Positions 53,804 to 64,000 of a stretch of DNA of 64,000 nt are shown piece by piece. The first letter of the stretch is position 1. The number at the start of each line of letters is the position of its first letter. The position numbers were made by a program, and so were the translations under genes. Origin of the DNA: Streptosporangium lutulentum (GTDB lineage: Bacteria; Actinomycetota; Actinomycetes; Streptosporangiales; Streptosporangiaceae); the NCBI RefSeq assembly GCF_030811455.1, contig NZ_JAUSQU010000001.1:1736001-1800000 (forward strand), written 5' to 3'. The notes under the pieces are model-generated. The model saw nothing but the letters and a program-made list of their open reading frames with translations. It did not search any database and was not told where the DNA came from.

Positions 53804-54643
53804 TCAGCCCAGGAACGTCGCGGCCGTCGTCACGAACCGGCCGGCGTCGTCGACCCACGGACAGTGGCCCGCCTCCGGTTGAACGACGAACTCGGCGTTC
53901 GGGAACAGCGCGGCGTATTCGGCCACGACGCTCGGGGGAGAGTTCAGGTCGGTCTCTCCGGCGAGCAGCAGCACCGGTGCGTCGAACGTGGCGAGTGCCG
54001 TGCGAGTGGCATCCGGGTCGTAGGCGCCCTCGGAGCCGAAGACGGCCGCGGCCTCGTCGTTCCGGCGGCCGTTCTGAGCCGCCTGGTGGGCCTGTGCCGC
54101 CGCGTCCCATCGGCCGTAGAAGAAGGGATCGATGGCATCCCAGCTGTCGTCGGTGGCCGTGCCGGCGACGATCGCCTCAAGAGCCGCGATGGCCGGACCG
54201 AACCAGGGCTCGTCCTTGCGGAGCCGCGCGGTTTCAAGCCGGGCCTCCCCGGTGACCGCGAGGCCGACGGCGAAGACGCTGGGAGTGACCAGCATGAGCT
54301 TGCCGACGCGGTCGGGGTGACGGGCCGCGTAGAGGACCGCGAGGTTCACGCCGGCGGAGTGCCCGAGCAGGTCCATGCGGTCGAGACCGAGGTGGACGCG
54401 CAAGGCCTCGAGGTCGTCGACGAGGCGGTCGCAGCGGTAGGAGGTAACGTCCTCCGGTATCGCGGACCGGCCGGTGCCCCGAGGATCCACCATGATCAAC
54501 TGCCGATGCGCCGACAGGCCGCCGAGTTCGCCGAGATAGGCGGAGTCCTGCATCGGACCGCCCGGCAGGCAGATCACCGGGGGGCCCTCGCCGAACTCGT
54601 GGTAGGCGAGGCCGGTTCCGTCGGGTGCGGAGAAGACATGCAT
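53804..54643 (-). CDS. Alpha/beta hydrolase, prolyl aminopeptidase-like
   Basis: 279 residues from ATG 54643. Oxyanion region VICLPGGPMQDSAYLGEL, nucleophile elbow MDLLGHSAGVNLAVLYAARH, acid LLLAGETDLNSPPS and catalytic HCPWVDD near the end. HGGPG-like motif is LPGGPM. Hydrolase of unknown substrate within the islet bounded by tRNA-Sec and its partial copy. Confidence 0.85.
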   Translation of the reverse strand: MHVFSAPDGTGLAYHEFGEGPPVICLPGGPMQDSAYLGELGGLSAHRQLIMVDPRGTGRSAIPEDVTSYRCDRLVDDLEALRVHLGLDRMDLLGHSAGVNLAVLYAARHPDRVGKLMLVTPSVFAVGLAVTGEARLETARLRKDEPWFGPAIAALEAIVAGTATDDSWDAIDPFFYGRWDAAAQAHQAAQNGRRNDEAAAVFGSEGAYDPDATRTALATFDAPVLLLAGETDLNSPPSVVAEYAALFPNAEFVVQPEAGHCPWVDDAGRFVTTAATFLG

Positions 54644-54693
54644 GGCGGGGATCCTGGCAGCGGTGTTTCGGCGAGGGCAACCGATTATCCCCG

Positions 54694-54789
54694 CGGACCA
54701 CGCTCTTGACGGACCACGCCATCGACGGACCACGCCGTCGACGGACCACGCTCTCGACGGACCACGCTCTCGACGGGTCACGTCCTCGG
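54694..54789. repeat. 16-bp tandem repeat, six units
   Basis: CGGACCACGCTCTTGA and variants repeated six times without gaps in the divergent spacer before the hydrolase gene. The first five units are nearly identical; the last is degenerate. Confidence 0.85.
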
Positions 54790-55064
54790 CGGGGCATACG
54801 GGAAGGAGCCCATCGGCGGGGCATTCGCCCCTGCTCGATCGTGCCCCGCTCGCACAGGAGGAGAGCGGGCGGCGGGGCGGCTCACACCCCCACATGATCG
54901 CCAGATGTCTGCCGTCATATCGGCGATCACGAGGGGTGGGCGAAATCCTTTTACGTGCGCAAAGATGGTCATCTGCTCGGTTATGCCGCTTACAGTTCTT
55001 CCAATCGGGTATCGGTCGATGTCTGGTTCGTCGAGGTGGACGGATCCAAGGAAACAGGAAGCGT

Positions 55065-56408
55065 GTGACGAAGCGTTCAACGGCGTTCAAGCAGCCGGCC
55101 GATCTGCCGCCGGAGGTGTTCGATCCGGCGCGGCTGGCGGCCGTGCGTGCCACGGGCCTGTTGGACACCGGTCCTGATGAGGTGTTCGATGAGTTCGCCC
55201 GGCTGGCCGCGGCGGTGACCGGAGCGCAGCGCGCGTTCGTGACGGTGGTCGACGATCGGCGCTCGTACTGGAAGAGCGTGATCGGTGCGGGCGAGCTGTC
55301 GATCGCCGAGCGCCAGAACTGCGCCGAGGACAGCGCGTGCCACGTGGTGGTGGCCACCGACGCGCCGGTGATCGCCGAAGACGCGGCCCGTGATCCGCGT
55401 CTGGCCGGGATCGGTGGCATCGTCCAGATGGGGGTCGGGGCGTGGGCGGGCTATCCCATCCACGCGCCGGGCGGCGAGGTGCTGGGCACGTTGTGCGTGG
55501 TGGACTCCGAACCCCGGGCGTGGACCGCGTTGCATGTGGAGACCTTGGCCGCGCTGTCGCGGGCGATCACCGCCGAGATCCGGCTGCGTGACGCGCTGAA
55601 CCGCTCCGAACGTCAGATGGTGGCGTTGCGGGCCTCGGCCGAGGTCTCCGCCGAGCTGGCGCGCACGTTGCAGGAGAGCCTGCTGCCGCCGCTGCTGCTC
55701 AGTCCTCCCGGTCTGCAGGCGGCCGCGGCCTACGTGCCGGCCGAGAGCGGGGTGTCGGTGCTGGGTGACTTCTACGACCTGTTCGCGGCCAGCGGCTCGC
55801 GCTGGTGCGCGTTGCTGGGCGATGTGAGCGGCCACGGCGTGGAGGCGGCGAAGATCACCGCGCTGGCCCGCTACACCGTGCGGGCCGACGCGCCTCACCA
55901 TAACTCCCCCAGCCTGGTGCTGGCCCAGCTCAATGCCGCCCTGCTGGCCCAGCGCACGTCGGGCGGGCAGTTCCTGACGGCCATCTGCGCGATCTTCCGT
56001 CCCGACCACGACGGCGTCACCGGGTTGCTGTGCACGGCGGGGCACCCCTCGGCGCTGATCCGCCGCCGCGACGGGAGCGTGCAGGAGGTCCGCTCGAACG
56101 GCGCGCTGCTGGGCCTGTTCGACGACCCCGGGCTGAGCAGTGTCCGTTTCACCCTGCTGGCCGGCGACACCCTGCTGTTGTACACCGACGGCATCACCGA
56201 GGCCCCCGCTCCCGGCGGGGAGTTGTTCGGCGAGGAACGCCTGCGCCTGCTGCTGTCCGGCTGCGAGCGGATGAACGCCTCGGCCGTCGTGGCCCGTATC
56301 CGGGACGCGGTTCTGGCCCACGGCGGCCCGGAGCCGCGCGACGACGTGGCTCTGCTGGCCCTGCGCGTTCCCCTGCCCGAGGAGTTCGACCCGGCCGGAA
56401 CGCCCTGA
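55065..56408 (+). CDS. GAF-SpoIIE (PP2C-type) phosphatase, RsbU-like
   Basis: 447 residues from GTG 55065 (AGGAAG upstream). GAF sensor domain at about residues 30-170 (FARLAAAVTGAQRAFVTVVD, IVQMGVGAWAGYPIHAPGGE). After a coiled linker comes a SpoIIE phosphatase with GDFYDLFA, LLGDVSGHGVEAAKITALAR and LLYTDGITEA, the Asp residues for metal binding. It should dephosphorylate a STAS antagonist; the STAS and HATPase genes follow on the same strand. Confidence 0.9.
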   Translation: MTKRSTAFKQPADLPPEVFDPARLAAVRATGLLDTGPDEVFDEFARLAAAVTGAQRAFVTVVDDRRSYWKSVIGAGELSIAERQNCAEDSACHVVVATDAPVIAEDAARDPRLAGIGGIVQMGVGAWAGYPIHAPGGEVLGTLCVVDSEPRAWTALHVETLAALSRAITAEIRLRDALNRSERQMVALRASAEVSAELARTLQESLLPPLLLSPPGLQAAAAYVPAESGVSVLGDFYDLFAASGSRWCALLGDVSGHGVEAAKITALARYTVRADAPHHNSPSLVLAQLNAALLAQRTSGGQFLTAICAIFRPDHDGVTGLLCTAGHPSALIRRRDGSVQEVRSNGALLGLFDDPGLSSVRFTLLAGDTLLLYTDGITEAPAPGGELFGEERLRLLLSGCERMNASAVVARIRDAVLAHGGPEPRDDVALLALRVPLPEEFDPAGTP

Positions 56409-56813
56409 CCTCCTCGGGTCCCGCGTGGCGTACCGAATGAACGCGGACATTCGAGGACGCCGCAGCGCCTTCGGCGGGACGGTTCGTGGGTGGCGGCCCC
56501 TGCTCGTCCGCTTCGGGATGAATTCCCATTCGAACGGCGGCGATAGGATAGATATCTGTTTTTATTTGTGGCGGTTTTTCTGGTTATTGTCCATAGGTGG
56601 GTTCCGTAGCGGAAGATCGAGGTGTCCGGTGACATTGGTGCAGGCCCGGCGGGTCGAACCGGTGGCTGGAAAACAGCCGGCGGCCGTGCGCCGATATCCG
56701 ATTGCCCGCATCTCGTCCGCTGGAGCGTTCGACGACGGGAGCGGTCGCGGGTCCGGCCTGAGCGATGACGCCGCCGCCCTGGCCTCCTCGTCCTCCTCAC
56801 CGAAGGTGTTCTC
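56409..56813. other. Spacer before the STAS gene
   Basis: About 400 bp. An open frame ends over the STAS start codon (ATGA at 56814) and could give a 62-residue protein from GTG 56629, but its composition is not convincing. A/T-rich DNA at 56545-56590 may hold a promoter. Confidence 0.4.
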
Positions 56814-57188
56814 ATGACCGCTGCCGTCCGGTTCACCCTGCATCCCGACGCCACCGTGCCGCACACCCTCATCATGGCGTTGAGCGGTGAGCTGGACTAC
56901 GACAACGCCGACGTCCTGTGTGAGCGGATCACGGCCCTGTTGACCGGCGAATATCAGCGTCTGGTCCTGGACCTGTCCGGGCTGACGTTCTGCGACTCCA
57001 CCGGGATCAAGGTCTTCCTGGCCCTGCGCACCCTGATCGACGAGCGCAGCGGGGCGATCGCGCTGACCGACCTGCATCCTCGCCTGGACAAGGTTTTCCA
57101 GATGACGGGATTGGGGCAGTTGTTCGCCGTGTATCCCGCCCGCGCCGACGCCCTGAACCTGATGCGCGCTCAGCCGAGCGCTCCGTAG
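56814..57188 (+). CDS. STAS-domain anti-sigma factor antagonist, RsbV-like
   Basis: 124 residues. Classic STAS fold: TLIMALSGELDYDNADVLCE, YQRLVLDLSGLTFCDSTGIK. The Ser in FCDSTGIK is the regulatory phosphorylation site. Partner of the phosphatase upstream and the HATPase downstream. Confidence 0.92.
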   Translation: MTAAVRFTLHPDATVPHTLIMALSGELDYDNADVLCERITALLTGEYQRLVLDLSGLTFCDSTGIKVFLALRTLIDERSGAIALTDLHPRLDKVFQMTGLGQLFAVYPARADALNLMRAQPSAP

Positions 57189-57368
57189 CCCGTGGGGTCG
57201 CATCGCCGAGGCGCCGGTGGAGCACTTTCGTCGGCCCGCCGATGATTGAGCAGCCTGGGATGGGTATGGGCCTGTTGTGCATGTTCGTCAATAAAGCCCT
57301 GATTCTGGTAGGCGAGTCGGTAGCCCCCCGGTGAGATCCAGAGACGGCGCTCACACGAGAGGGTATGC

Positions 57369-57791
57369 GTGAACACCGACCGGGGAACGCACTGGCCGAT
57401 CACCGACGACCTCGCCGCCCTGAGACAACGGATCCGCCGCTACGCGACCCGGGCGGGCCTGACCGGAACGCGTCGCGAGGATCTGCTGCTCGCCGCCAAC
57501 GAGGCCGTCATCAACGTCCTGGAACACGGCGGCGGAGTCGGCACCGTGACCCTCTGGCACGACGAGCGAGGGCTGAGCGTCGAGATCACCGACACCGCCG
57601 GTCTGCTCGCCCCCCACGACGTTCACCGCGAACGTCCCGTGCCTCGCGCGGACCGGGGCTTCGGACTGTGGCTGATGGGCCGGCTGTGTGATGAGTTCAC
57701 CATCAGGCAGGAGGCCGGACGATCCCACGTCCGGCTCCGGATGCGCCTGCGCTCCGCCGGTGCCCTCCAGCCCGGAGGCCACGGCGCGTAG
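57369..57791 (+). CDS. HATPase_c anti-sigma factor/serine kinase, RsbW-like
   Basis: 140 residues from GTG 57369. N box EDLLLAANEAVINVLEHGG, G1-type VEITDTAGLL, and G2-type ADRGFGLWLMGRLCDEF. Expected to phosphorylate the STAS protein or bind a sigma factor. Completes a three-gene partner-switching set; no sigma factor gene is beside it. Confidence 0.9.
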   Translation: MNTDRGTHWPITDDLAALRQRIRRYATRAGLTGTRREDLLLAANEAVINVLEHGGGVGTVTLWHDERGLSVEITDTAGLLAPHDVHRERPVPRADRGFGLWLMGRLCDEFTIRQEAGRSHVRLRMRLRSAGALQPGGHGA

Positions 57792-57827
57792 GCGGTGCGG
57801 CCGTGCGCGCTGAGACATCCGCCCCGG

Positions 57828-57867
57828 GGTTCGCGGCCCGGCGGGTGCGGTTCCCGTCCGCCTCCGC
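57828..57867 (+). repeat. Partial duplicate of the tRNA-Sec 3' end
   Basis: 40 bp matching 53684-53723 (tRNA-Sec variable arm through acceptor) at 36 positions, same strand. Includes TTCCCGTCCGCCTCCGC. It lies 14 bp before the selA start. Confidence 0.85.
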
Positions 57868-57881
57868 TCTATTTTCGAAGG

Positions 57882-59180
57882 GTGAACTCACGAAGGCACG
57901 TGCCGCGCACAGACGTCGTGCTCGCCGATCCACGACTGGTCGCGGCGGAGGGACGGCTGGGACGGGCCGTCGTCAAGGAAGCCGTGGCACAGGCACAGCA
58001 GCGGGTACGGCAGGGCGGTCTCGGCCCCGAGGAGGTCGCGGACGCGGCGGTGGCGGCGCTCCCGCCGTACGCGGCGAGCCTGCGACCGGTGATCAACATG
58101 ACCGGCGTGCTGGTTCACACCAACCTTGGCCGGGCGCCCCTGTCGGCCGCCGCGACGGAGGCGGTGGCCGCCGCGGCGGGTTTCGCCGACGTGGAGTTCG
58201 ACCTGGCCACCGGGGCCAGGGCACGCCGGGGGCGGGGCGCGATGGACGCGCTCGCGCGGGCCGTACCCGCCGCCGAGGACGTGCACGTGGTCAACAACAA
58301 CGCCGCCGCGCTCGTGCTGGCCGCCACCGTGCTCGCCGCCGGGCGGGAGATCGTGGTCAGCCGGGGCGAGCTGGTGGAGATCGGGGACGGCTTCCGCATT
58401 CCCGACCTGCTCGTCTCCACCGGCGCGAGGCTGCGCGAGGTGGGCACGACCAACCGCACCTCGTACGCGGACTACCTGGCGGCCGTCGGGCCCCAGACGG
58501 GCTTCGTCCTCAAGATCCACCCATCCAACTTCCGGGTCGAGGGGTTCACCGGTTCGGTCGAGGTCGCCGAGCTCGCGAGACTCTCGGAGCTCGGCGTGCC
58601 CGTCGTGGCCGACATCGGCTCGGGCCTGCTCGCCAGGGAGCCGCTGCTGCCCGAGGAACCCGACGCGGCGAGCACGCTCAGGGCCGGGGCGGACCTGGTC
58701 ACGGCCAGTGGCGACAAGCTGCTCGGCGGGCCGCAGGCGGGCCTGCTGCTCGGCCGCCGTGACCTGGTCGAACGATGCAGGCGGCATCCGCTCGCCCGGG
58801 CGCTGCGGGTGGACAAACTGACGCTGGCCGCGCTGGAGGCGACCCTGCGCGGTCCCGCCTCCCCGGTCGAGGAGGCGCTGCACGCCGACCCGGTGGCGCT
58901 GCGCGAGCGCGCCGAGGCGCTCGCCTCGACGCTGGCCGAGGCCGGGATCGAGGCGAGAGCCGTACGGAGCGAGGCCACGGTGGGCGGCGGGGGAGCGCCC
59001 GGCGTGACGTTGCCGAGTGCCGCGATCAGCCTGCCCGAGCGGTTCGCCGTACCGCTGCGGACCGGAGCCGTCCCCGTCGTCGGCCGGGTCGAGAGGGGAC
59101 GGCTCCTGCTCGACCTGCGGACCGTCCCCGCGGGCCGGGACGTCGACGTGGTGCGCGCGATCATCGAGGTGAGCGGCTGA
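57882..59180 (+). CDS. selA: L-seryl-tRNA(Sec) selenium transferase
   Basis: 432 residues from GTG 57882 (GAAGG just upstream). PLP enzyme that converts seryl-tRNA(Sec) to Sec-tRNA with selenophosphate. Motifs: [59 protein letters not shown], and the PLP lysine in [18 protein letters not shown]. The stop shares one base with the selB start (TGATG). Confidence 0.95.
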   Translation: MNSRRHVPRTDVVLADPRLVAAEGRLGRAVVKEAVAQAQQRVRQGGLGPEEVADAAVAALPPYAASLRPVINMTGVLVHTNLGRAPLSAAATEAVAAAAGFADVEFDLATGARARRGRGAMDALARAVPAAEDVHVVNNNAAALVLAATVLAAGREIVVSRGELVEIGDGFRIPDLLVSTGARLREVGTTNRTSYADYLAAVGPQTGFVLKIHPSNFRVEGFTGSVEVAELARLSELGVPVVADIGSGLLAREPLLPEEPDAASTLRAGADLVTASGDKLLGGPQAGLLLGRRDLVERCRRHPLARALRVDKLTLAALEATLRGPASPVEEALHADPVALRERAEALASTLAEAGIEARAVRSEATVGGGGAPGVTLPSAAISLPERFAVPLRTGAVPVVGRVERGRLLLDLRTVPAGRDVDVVRAIIEVSG

Positions 59181-60982
59181 TGCACGTCGTCGCCACCGCG
59201 GGCCACGTCGACCATGGAAAGTCGACGCTGGTGCGGGCGCTCACCGGGATGGAACCCGACCGGCTGGAGGAGGAGCGGCGGCGGGGGCTGACGATCGAGC
59301 TCGGCTACGCCTGGACGACGCTGCCCTCGGGCGAGCGGCTGGCCTTCGTGGACGTGCCCGGACACGAGCGGTTCCTCGGCACGATGCTGGCCGGAGCCGG
59401 TCCCGCGCCCGCCGTCATGTTCGTGGTGGCGGCGGACGAGGGCTGGATGCCGCAGTCGCAGGAGCACCTGGTGGCGCTGGAGGCCCTCGGGGTACGGCAC
59501 GGCCTGCTCGTGGTGACCCGCTCCGACCTCGCCGACCCCGGGCCCGCCATCGAGCGGGCACGGCTCCGCCTGGCCGCGAGCGGCCTGGGCGAGGCCGAGG
59601 CGCTGGCGGTGAGCGGGCGCACGGGTCAGGGACTCGACGAGCTGCGCGGCGCGCTGGACCGGCTGGTGGCCGCTCTGCCCGCGCCCGATCCCGGGGCGCC
59701 GGTGCGGCTCTGGATCGACCGGGCGTTCAGCGTGCGCGGCAGCGGCACGGTCGTGACCGGGACGCTGCCCGCGGGCACGGTCGCGGCCGGGGACGAGCTG
59801 GCGCTTCCCGGCGGGCCGGTGCGGGTCCGGGCGCTGGAGTGCCTGAAGGAGCAGGTGACCTCGGTGACGGGTGTGGCGCGGGTGGCGCTCAACCTTCGCG
59901 GCCGGGTCGTCCCCGAACGAGGCCAGGCCCTGGTCACGCCCGGGGCGTGGACGGACACCGCCCTGATCGACGTCCGGATCTCCCCGGCCGGAGCGACGGG
60001 TCCGGGGGGCCGGGGCGGAGACGACCGGCCGCCGCTCACCGCGCACGACCTGCCCAGGCGGCTGACCGCGCATATCGGGTCGGCGGCGGTGGTGTGCGAG
60101 GTGCGGCCGCTCGGCGGGGAGATCGTACGGCTGCGTCTGGCCACGCCGCTGCCACTGCACGTGGGCGACGTGCTGCTGCTGCGTGACCCGGGCAGGGAAC
60201 GAGGCGAGGTGAGGGTGCTCGCCGGGGCGAGCGTGCTGGACGTGCGCCCGCCCGCGCTGCGCCGCAGGGGCGCGGCGAGGGAACGCGCCGCCCGGTTGGC
60301 GGCGGCCGGGCCGGACGCGGCCTTCCTGCTGGGCACGCACCGGTTGCTGCGTACGGGTGATCTGCTGGCGATGGGGTGCGCCCCCGGGGGAAGACCGGTG
60401 TGCGGCGACTGGCACGCCGACCCGGCGTACTGGTCGGGGCTGGGGGAGCGGCTCGCCGAGGAGGTGCGACGTCACGCCGCGGAGCATCCGCTGGAGCCTG
60501 GAATGCCGGTCGAGGCGGCCCGCCACGAGCTGGGCCTGCCCGATCGGCGGCTGGTCGCGGCGCTCGTGAGGGCACCGCTGGCCGTGGCCGACGGGCGGAT
60601 CGTGTGCGGGCCCTCCGGGCTGCCCGCGCCGGTGGCCCGGGCCGTCGAGCGGCTCGGCGCGGAGCTGTCCGCGCGTCCCTTCCTGGCCCCGGAGGCCGGA
60701 CGGCTGGCCGAGCTGGGACTGGGTCCGCGGGAGCTGGCGGCGGCCGTACGGGCGGGGGGCCTGCTTCGCGTGGCCGAGGGGATCGTGCTGCTGCCCGGCG
60801 CGGACGTCCGGGCGGCGGAGGTGCTCGCCCGGCTGCCGCAGCCCTTCACGGTCAGCCAGGCCAGGCAGGCACTGGACACCAGCCGCAGGGTCGCGGTGCC
60901 GCTGCTGGAGCACCTCGACCGGCGGGGGATCACCGAGCGGGTGGACGAGATACACCGGCGCTGCAGGAATAGTAAAAAATGA
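59180..60982 (+). CDS. selB: Selenocysteine-specific elongation factor
   Basis: 600 residues. EF-Tu-like GTPase (G1 [17 protein letters not shown]3 [15 protein letters not shown]4 [10 protein letters not shown]) that delivers Sec-tRNA to UGA codons. Beta-barrel domains follow ([20 protein letters not shown]). The C-terminal winged-helix repeats bind the SECIS hairpin ([33 protein letters not shown]). Intact and coupled to selA. Confidence 0.95.
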   Translation: MHVVATAGHVDHGKSTLVRALTGMEPDRLEEERRRGLTIELGYAWTTLPSGERLAFVDVPGHERFLGTMLAGAGPAPAVMFVVAADEGWMPQSQEHLVALEALGVRHGLLVVTRSDLADPGPAIERARLRLAASGLGEAEALAVSGRTGQGLDELRGALDRLVAALPAPDPGAPVRLWIDRAFSVRGSGTVVTGTLPAGTVAAGDELALPGGPVRVRALECLKEQVTSVTGVARVALNLRGRVVPERGQALVTPGAWTDTALIDVRISPAGATGPGGRGGDDRPPLTAHDLPRRLTAHIGSAAVVCEVRPLGGEIVRLRLATPLPLHVGDVLLLRDPGRERGEVRVLAGASVLDVRPPALRRRGAARERAARLAAAGPDAAFLLGTHRLLRTGDLLAMGCAPGGRPVCGDWHADPAYWSGLGERLAEEVRRHAAEHPLEPGMPVEAARHELGLPDRRLVAALVRAPLAVADGRIVCGPSGLPAPVARAVERLGAELSARPFLAPEAGRLAELGLGPRELAAAVRAGGLLRVAEGIVLLPGADVRAAEVLARLPQPFTVSQARQALDTSRRVAVPLLEHLDRRGITERVDEIHRRCRNSKK

Positions 60983-61504
60983 CACCAAATGTCTGTTATA
61001 GCCGACAGGTATATGTTTGGCCTTAAAGGGAACCATCGTCTTCGGGGGGAGCGATGGCAGATCATCCACTGAGGAGACCGTCCGCGGAGGCCATTGGCGC
61101 GACGCCGCCCATCGCCTCCGGTCCGGGCTCGGCCACCGCCGCGCTCTTCACGGATGAAGGCCGTCCGGGCCACGCGAAAACAGGCTTCGTCCCCCTCTCC
61201 GCCGCGGTGATCCTCCCGGGCACGCACATCGATCCGGCCGTCACGACCGCGCTCGCCGCGCGGCGGCGGTCCTCCCGGCGGGAGATCACCGGAAGCCACC
61301 GGTCGGCGGCCCGCCTCCCGGCCCCCGCGGACGGCACCGAGCGGACGGCATCGGCGCCGCCCCGGCCGATCGGCCTCCCGATCACATCGAGTCCGGCACG
61401 CTTCCGCCCTCCGGGCCGTCGCGGCGGGGGAGGTGATCGCACGACTGCGTGACAGCGGCCAAACGGCCGACCCACAGGCGCTTTCGGCAAGGAAGGACAA
61501 CGTT
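60983..61504. other. Spacer between selB and formaldehyde dehydrogenase
   Basis: About 520 bp. A frame from ATG 61054 to 61452 (132 codons, GGGGGAG upstream) is Pro/Arg/Ala-rich and lacks family features; it is not accepted as a gene. The A/T-rich start (60970-61030) probably holds a promoter. Confidence 0.4.
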
Positions 61505-62728
61505 ATGCCGGGCAACAAGGGTGTCGTCTACGAGGGACCGGGCAAGGTGGAGGTTCACACTCTCGACTACCCCGAATTCGAGCTCAAGGACGGGCCGGGG
61601 GTCAACCCCGCCAACGTGGGACGCAAGGTCCCGCACGGCGCGATCGTCAAGGCCGTCGCGACGAACATCTGCGGCAGCGACCAGCACATGGTCCGGGGCC
61701 GCACCACCGCGCCCCAGGGCCTCGTCCTCGGCCACGAGATCACCGGAGAGGTCGTAGAGATCGGCCCGGACGTGGAGTTCATAAAGGTCGGCGATCTCGT
61801 TTCCGTGCCCTTCAACATCGCCTGTGGTCGCTGCCGCAACTGCAAGGCGGGCAAGACCGACGTCTGCGAGAACGTCAACCCGGACCGCCCCGGCTCGGCG
61901 TACGGATACGTGGACATGGGCGGCTGGGTCGGAGGGCAGGCCGAGTACGTCCTGGTCCCCTACGCCGACTGGAACCTGCTCAAGTTCCCCGACAAGGATC
62001 AGGCGATGGAGAAGATCCTCGACCTGGCCATGCTCGCGGACATCTTCCCGACCGGCTTCCACGGCTGCGTCAGCGCCGGGGTGAAGCCGGGGTCGACCGT
62101 CTACGTCGCGGGGGCCGGTCCGGTCGGGCTCGCCGCGGGAGCCTCGGCGTTCCTCCTCGGGGCCGCTGTGGTGATCATCGGTGACCTGAACAAGGAACGC
62201 CTGGAGCAGGCCCGCAGTTTCGGCTGCGAGACCATCGACGTGTCCCAGGGCGACCCGAAGGACCAGATCGAGCAGATCCTCGGCGAGCCCATGGTGGACT
62301 GCGGGGTCGACGCCGTCGGCTTCGAGGCCCGCGGACACGGTTCCGACGCGGGCGAGGAACGTCCCGCCACCGTGCTCAACACGCTCATGGAGATCACCCG
62401 GGCGGGTGGCGCGCTCGGCATCCCCGGCCTGTACGTGACCGGTGACCCCGGCGCGGCGGACGAGGCCGCCAAGCACGGATCGCTGTCCATCCGGCTCGGT
62501 CTCGGCTGGTCCAGGTCGCTCTCCTTCACGACCGGCCAGTGCCCCGTGATGCGCTACCACCGCCAGTTGATGATGGCGATCCTGAACGACCGGGTGCAGA
62601 TCGCGAAGGCGGTCAACGCCATACCGCTCCCGCTCGGCCAGGCGCCCCAGGGGTACCAGGAATTCGACCAGGGCGCCGCGTCCAAGTTCGTGCTGGATCC
62701 GCACGGCATGCTCGCCAGGTTCAGGTAG
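61505..62728 (+). CDS. fdhA: Glutathione-independent formaldehyde dehydrogenase
   Basis: 407 residues from ATG 61505, AAGGAAGGA upstream. Zinc-dependent MDR enzyme: catalytic zinc region VATNICGSDQHMVRG and LVLGHEITGEV, structural zinc CGRCRNCKAGKTDVC, NAD site VYVAGAGPVGLAAGASAFLL. The long insert GYVDMGGWVGGQAEYVLVPY and tight NAD retention are typical of this class. Oxidises formaldehyde to formate, the substrate of the Sec-type formate dehydrogenase encoded in part at 37 kb. Confidence 0.93.
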   Translation: MPGNKGVVYEGPGKVEVHTLDYPEFELKDGPGVNPANVGRKVPHGAIVKAVATNICGSDQHMVRGRTTAPQGLVLGHEITGEVVEIGPDVEFIKVGDLVSVPFNIACGRCRNCKAGKTDVCENVNPDRPGSAYGYVDMGGWVGGQAEYVLVPYADWNLLKFPDKDQAMEKILDLAMLADIFPTGFHGCVSAGVKPGSTVYVAGAGPVGLAAGASAFLLGAAVVIIGDLNKERLEQARSFGCETIDVSQGDPKDQIEQILGEPMVDCGVDAVGFEARGHGSDAGEERPATVLNTLMEITRAGGALGIPGLYVTGDPGAADEAAKHGSLSIRLGLGWSRSLSFTTGQCPVMRYHRQLMMAILNDRVQIAKAVNAIPLPLGQAPQGYQEFDQGAASKFVLDPHGMLARFR

Positions 62729-62883
62729 CCGGCCTCTCCCACGGCCCACTGCCCTCGGGGCGAGCTTCGCGCTCGGCGCGACGGCGTGGGCGCCGCCCAC
62801 CGGGCATCCGGATCCGTCCGGTTGCCCGGTTGCCCGGTTGAACGCCCCGGGGCCTCACCGGGACGCCGAGGACTCCCGCCCGG

Positions 62884-64000
<1,117 letters not shown>

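Noticed and set aside
58472-61069. 865-codon minus-strand frame opposite selA-selB
   Set aside because: Shadow of high-GC coding DNA; the plus strand has intact, recognisable SelA and SelB and the antisense product is Arg/Pro/Gly-rich without domains.
61054-61452. 132-codon plus-strand frame with a purine-rich upstream site
   Set aside because: Pro/Arg/Ala-rich and without domain features; not strong enough for a gene call.

Overview
High-GC actinomycete chromosome, most like a member of the Streptosporangiales (Streptosporangium/Nonomuraea type). The clues are codon bias, dense GTG and ATG starts with 4-base overlaps, F420 enzymes, mIHF-like and DUF4352 proteins, and actinomycete-type conjugation genes. 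No taxonomic search could be run.

Bases 1 to about 36,900 are a nested accessory island. From the left: the 3' end of a large serine recombinase, an ISAs1-type element, three identical 1,313-bp IS3-family copies, an IS5-type element, a second IS3-type element, and a tyrosine integrase. Several of these landed inside older genes and split them cleanly (a NACHT NTPase, a two-TM coiled-coil membrane protein, a DUF4352 protein). The ancestral frames can be rejoined across 3-bp target duplications.

Bases 16,600-28,550 hold a type I-G (formerly I-U) CRISPR-Cas locus: cas3 (helicase then HD), csx17 (large subunit), csb1 (Cas7) and csb2 (Cas5-Cas6). It is flanked by two arrays of 16 and 15 repeats that point outward, and no cas1, cas2 or cas4 is visible. 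Between array 1 and cas3 lies the most interesting element of the window. It is a small membrane-protein gene followed by two degenerate CRISPR repeats enclosing a pseudo-spacer whose first 14 nt match the DNA just upstream of that gene everywhere except positions 6 and 12. This is the architecture of a CreTA toxin-antitoxin guard.

Bases 28,900-36,800 look like the core of an actinomycete integrative and conjugative element: GntR and PadR regulators, a run of small coupled genes, an FtsK/TraB-type translocase, a winged-helix replication-type protein with internal iteron-like palindromes, and a DUF2637 membrane protein.

Bases 37,000-64,000 are more conventional chromosome with a selenocysteine theme: formate dehydrogenase beta and membrane subunits, selD, tRNA-Sec, selA, selB, and formaldehyde dehydrogenase, so formaldehyde to formate to CO2. 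The Sec-containing catalytic formate dehydrogenase subunit is not in the window. Between tRNA-Sec and selA lies a 4.1-kb islet with a SpoIIE phosphatase/STAS/HATPase partner-switching set, bounded by a partial duplicate of the tRNA-Sec 3' end. Other genes include hemE, an F420-type reductase with its MarR regulator, an LLM oxidoreductase, a ZIP-like transporter fused to an mIHF-like domain, and a partial GH1 beta-glucosidase at the right edge.
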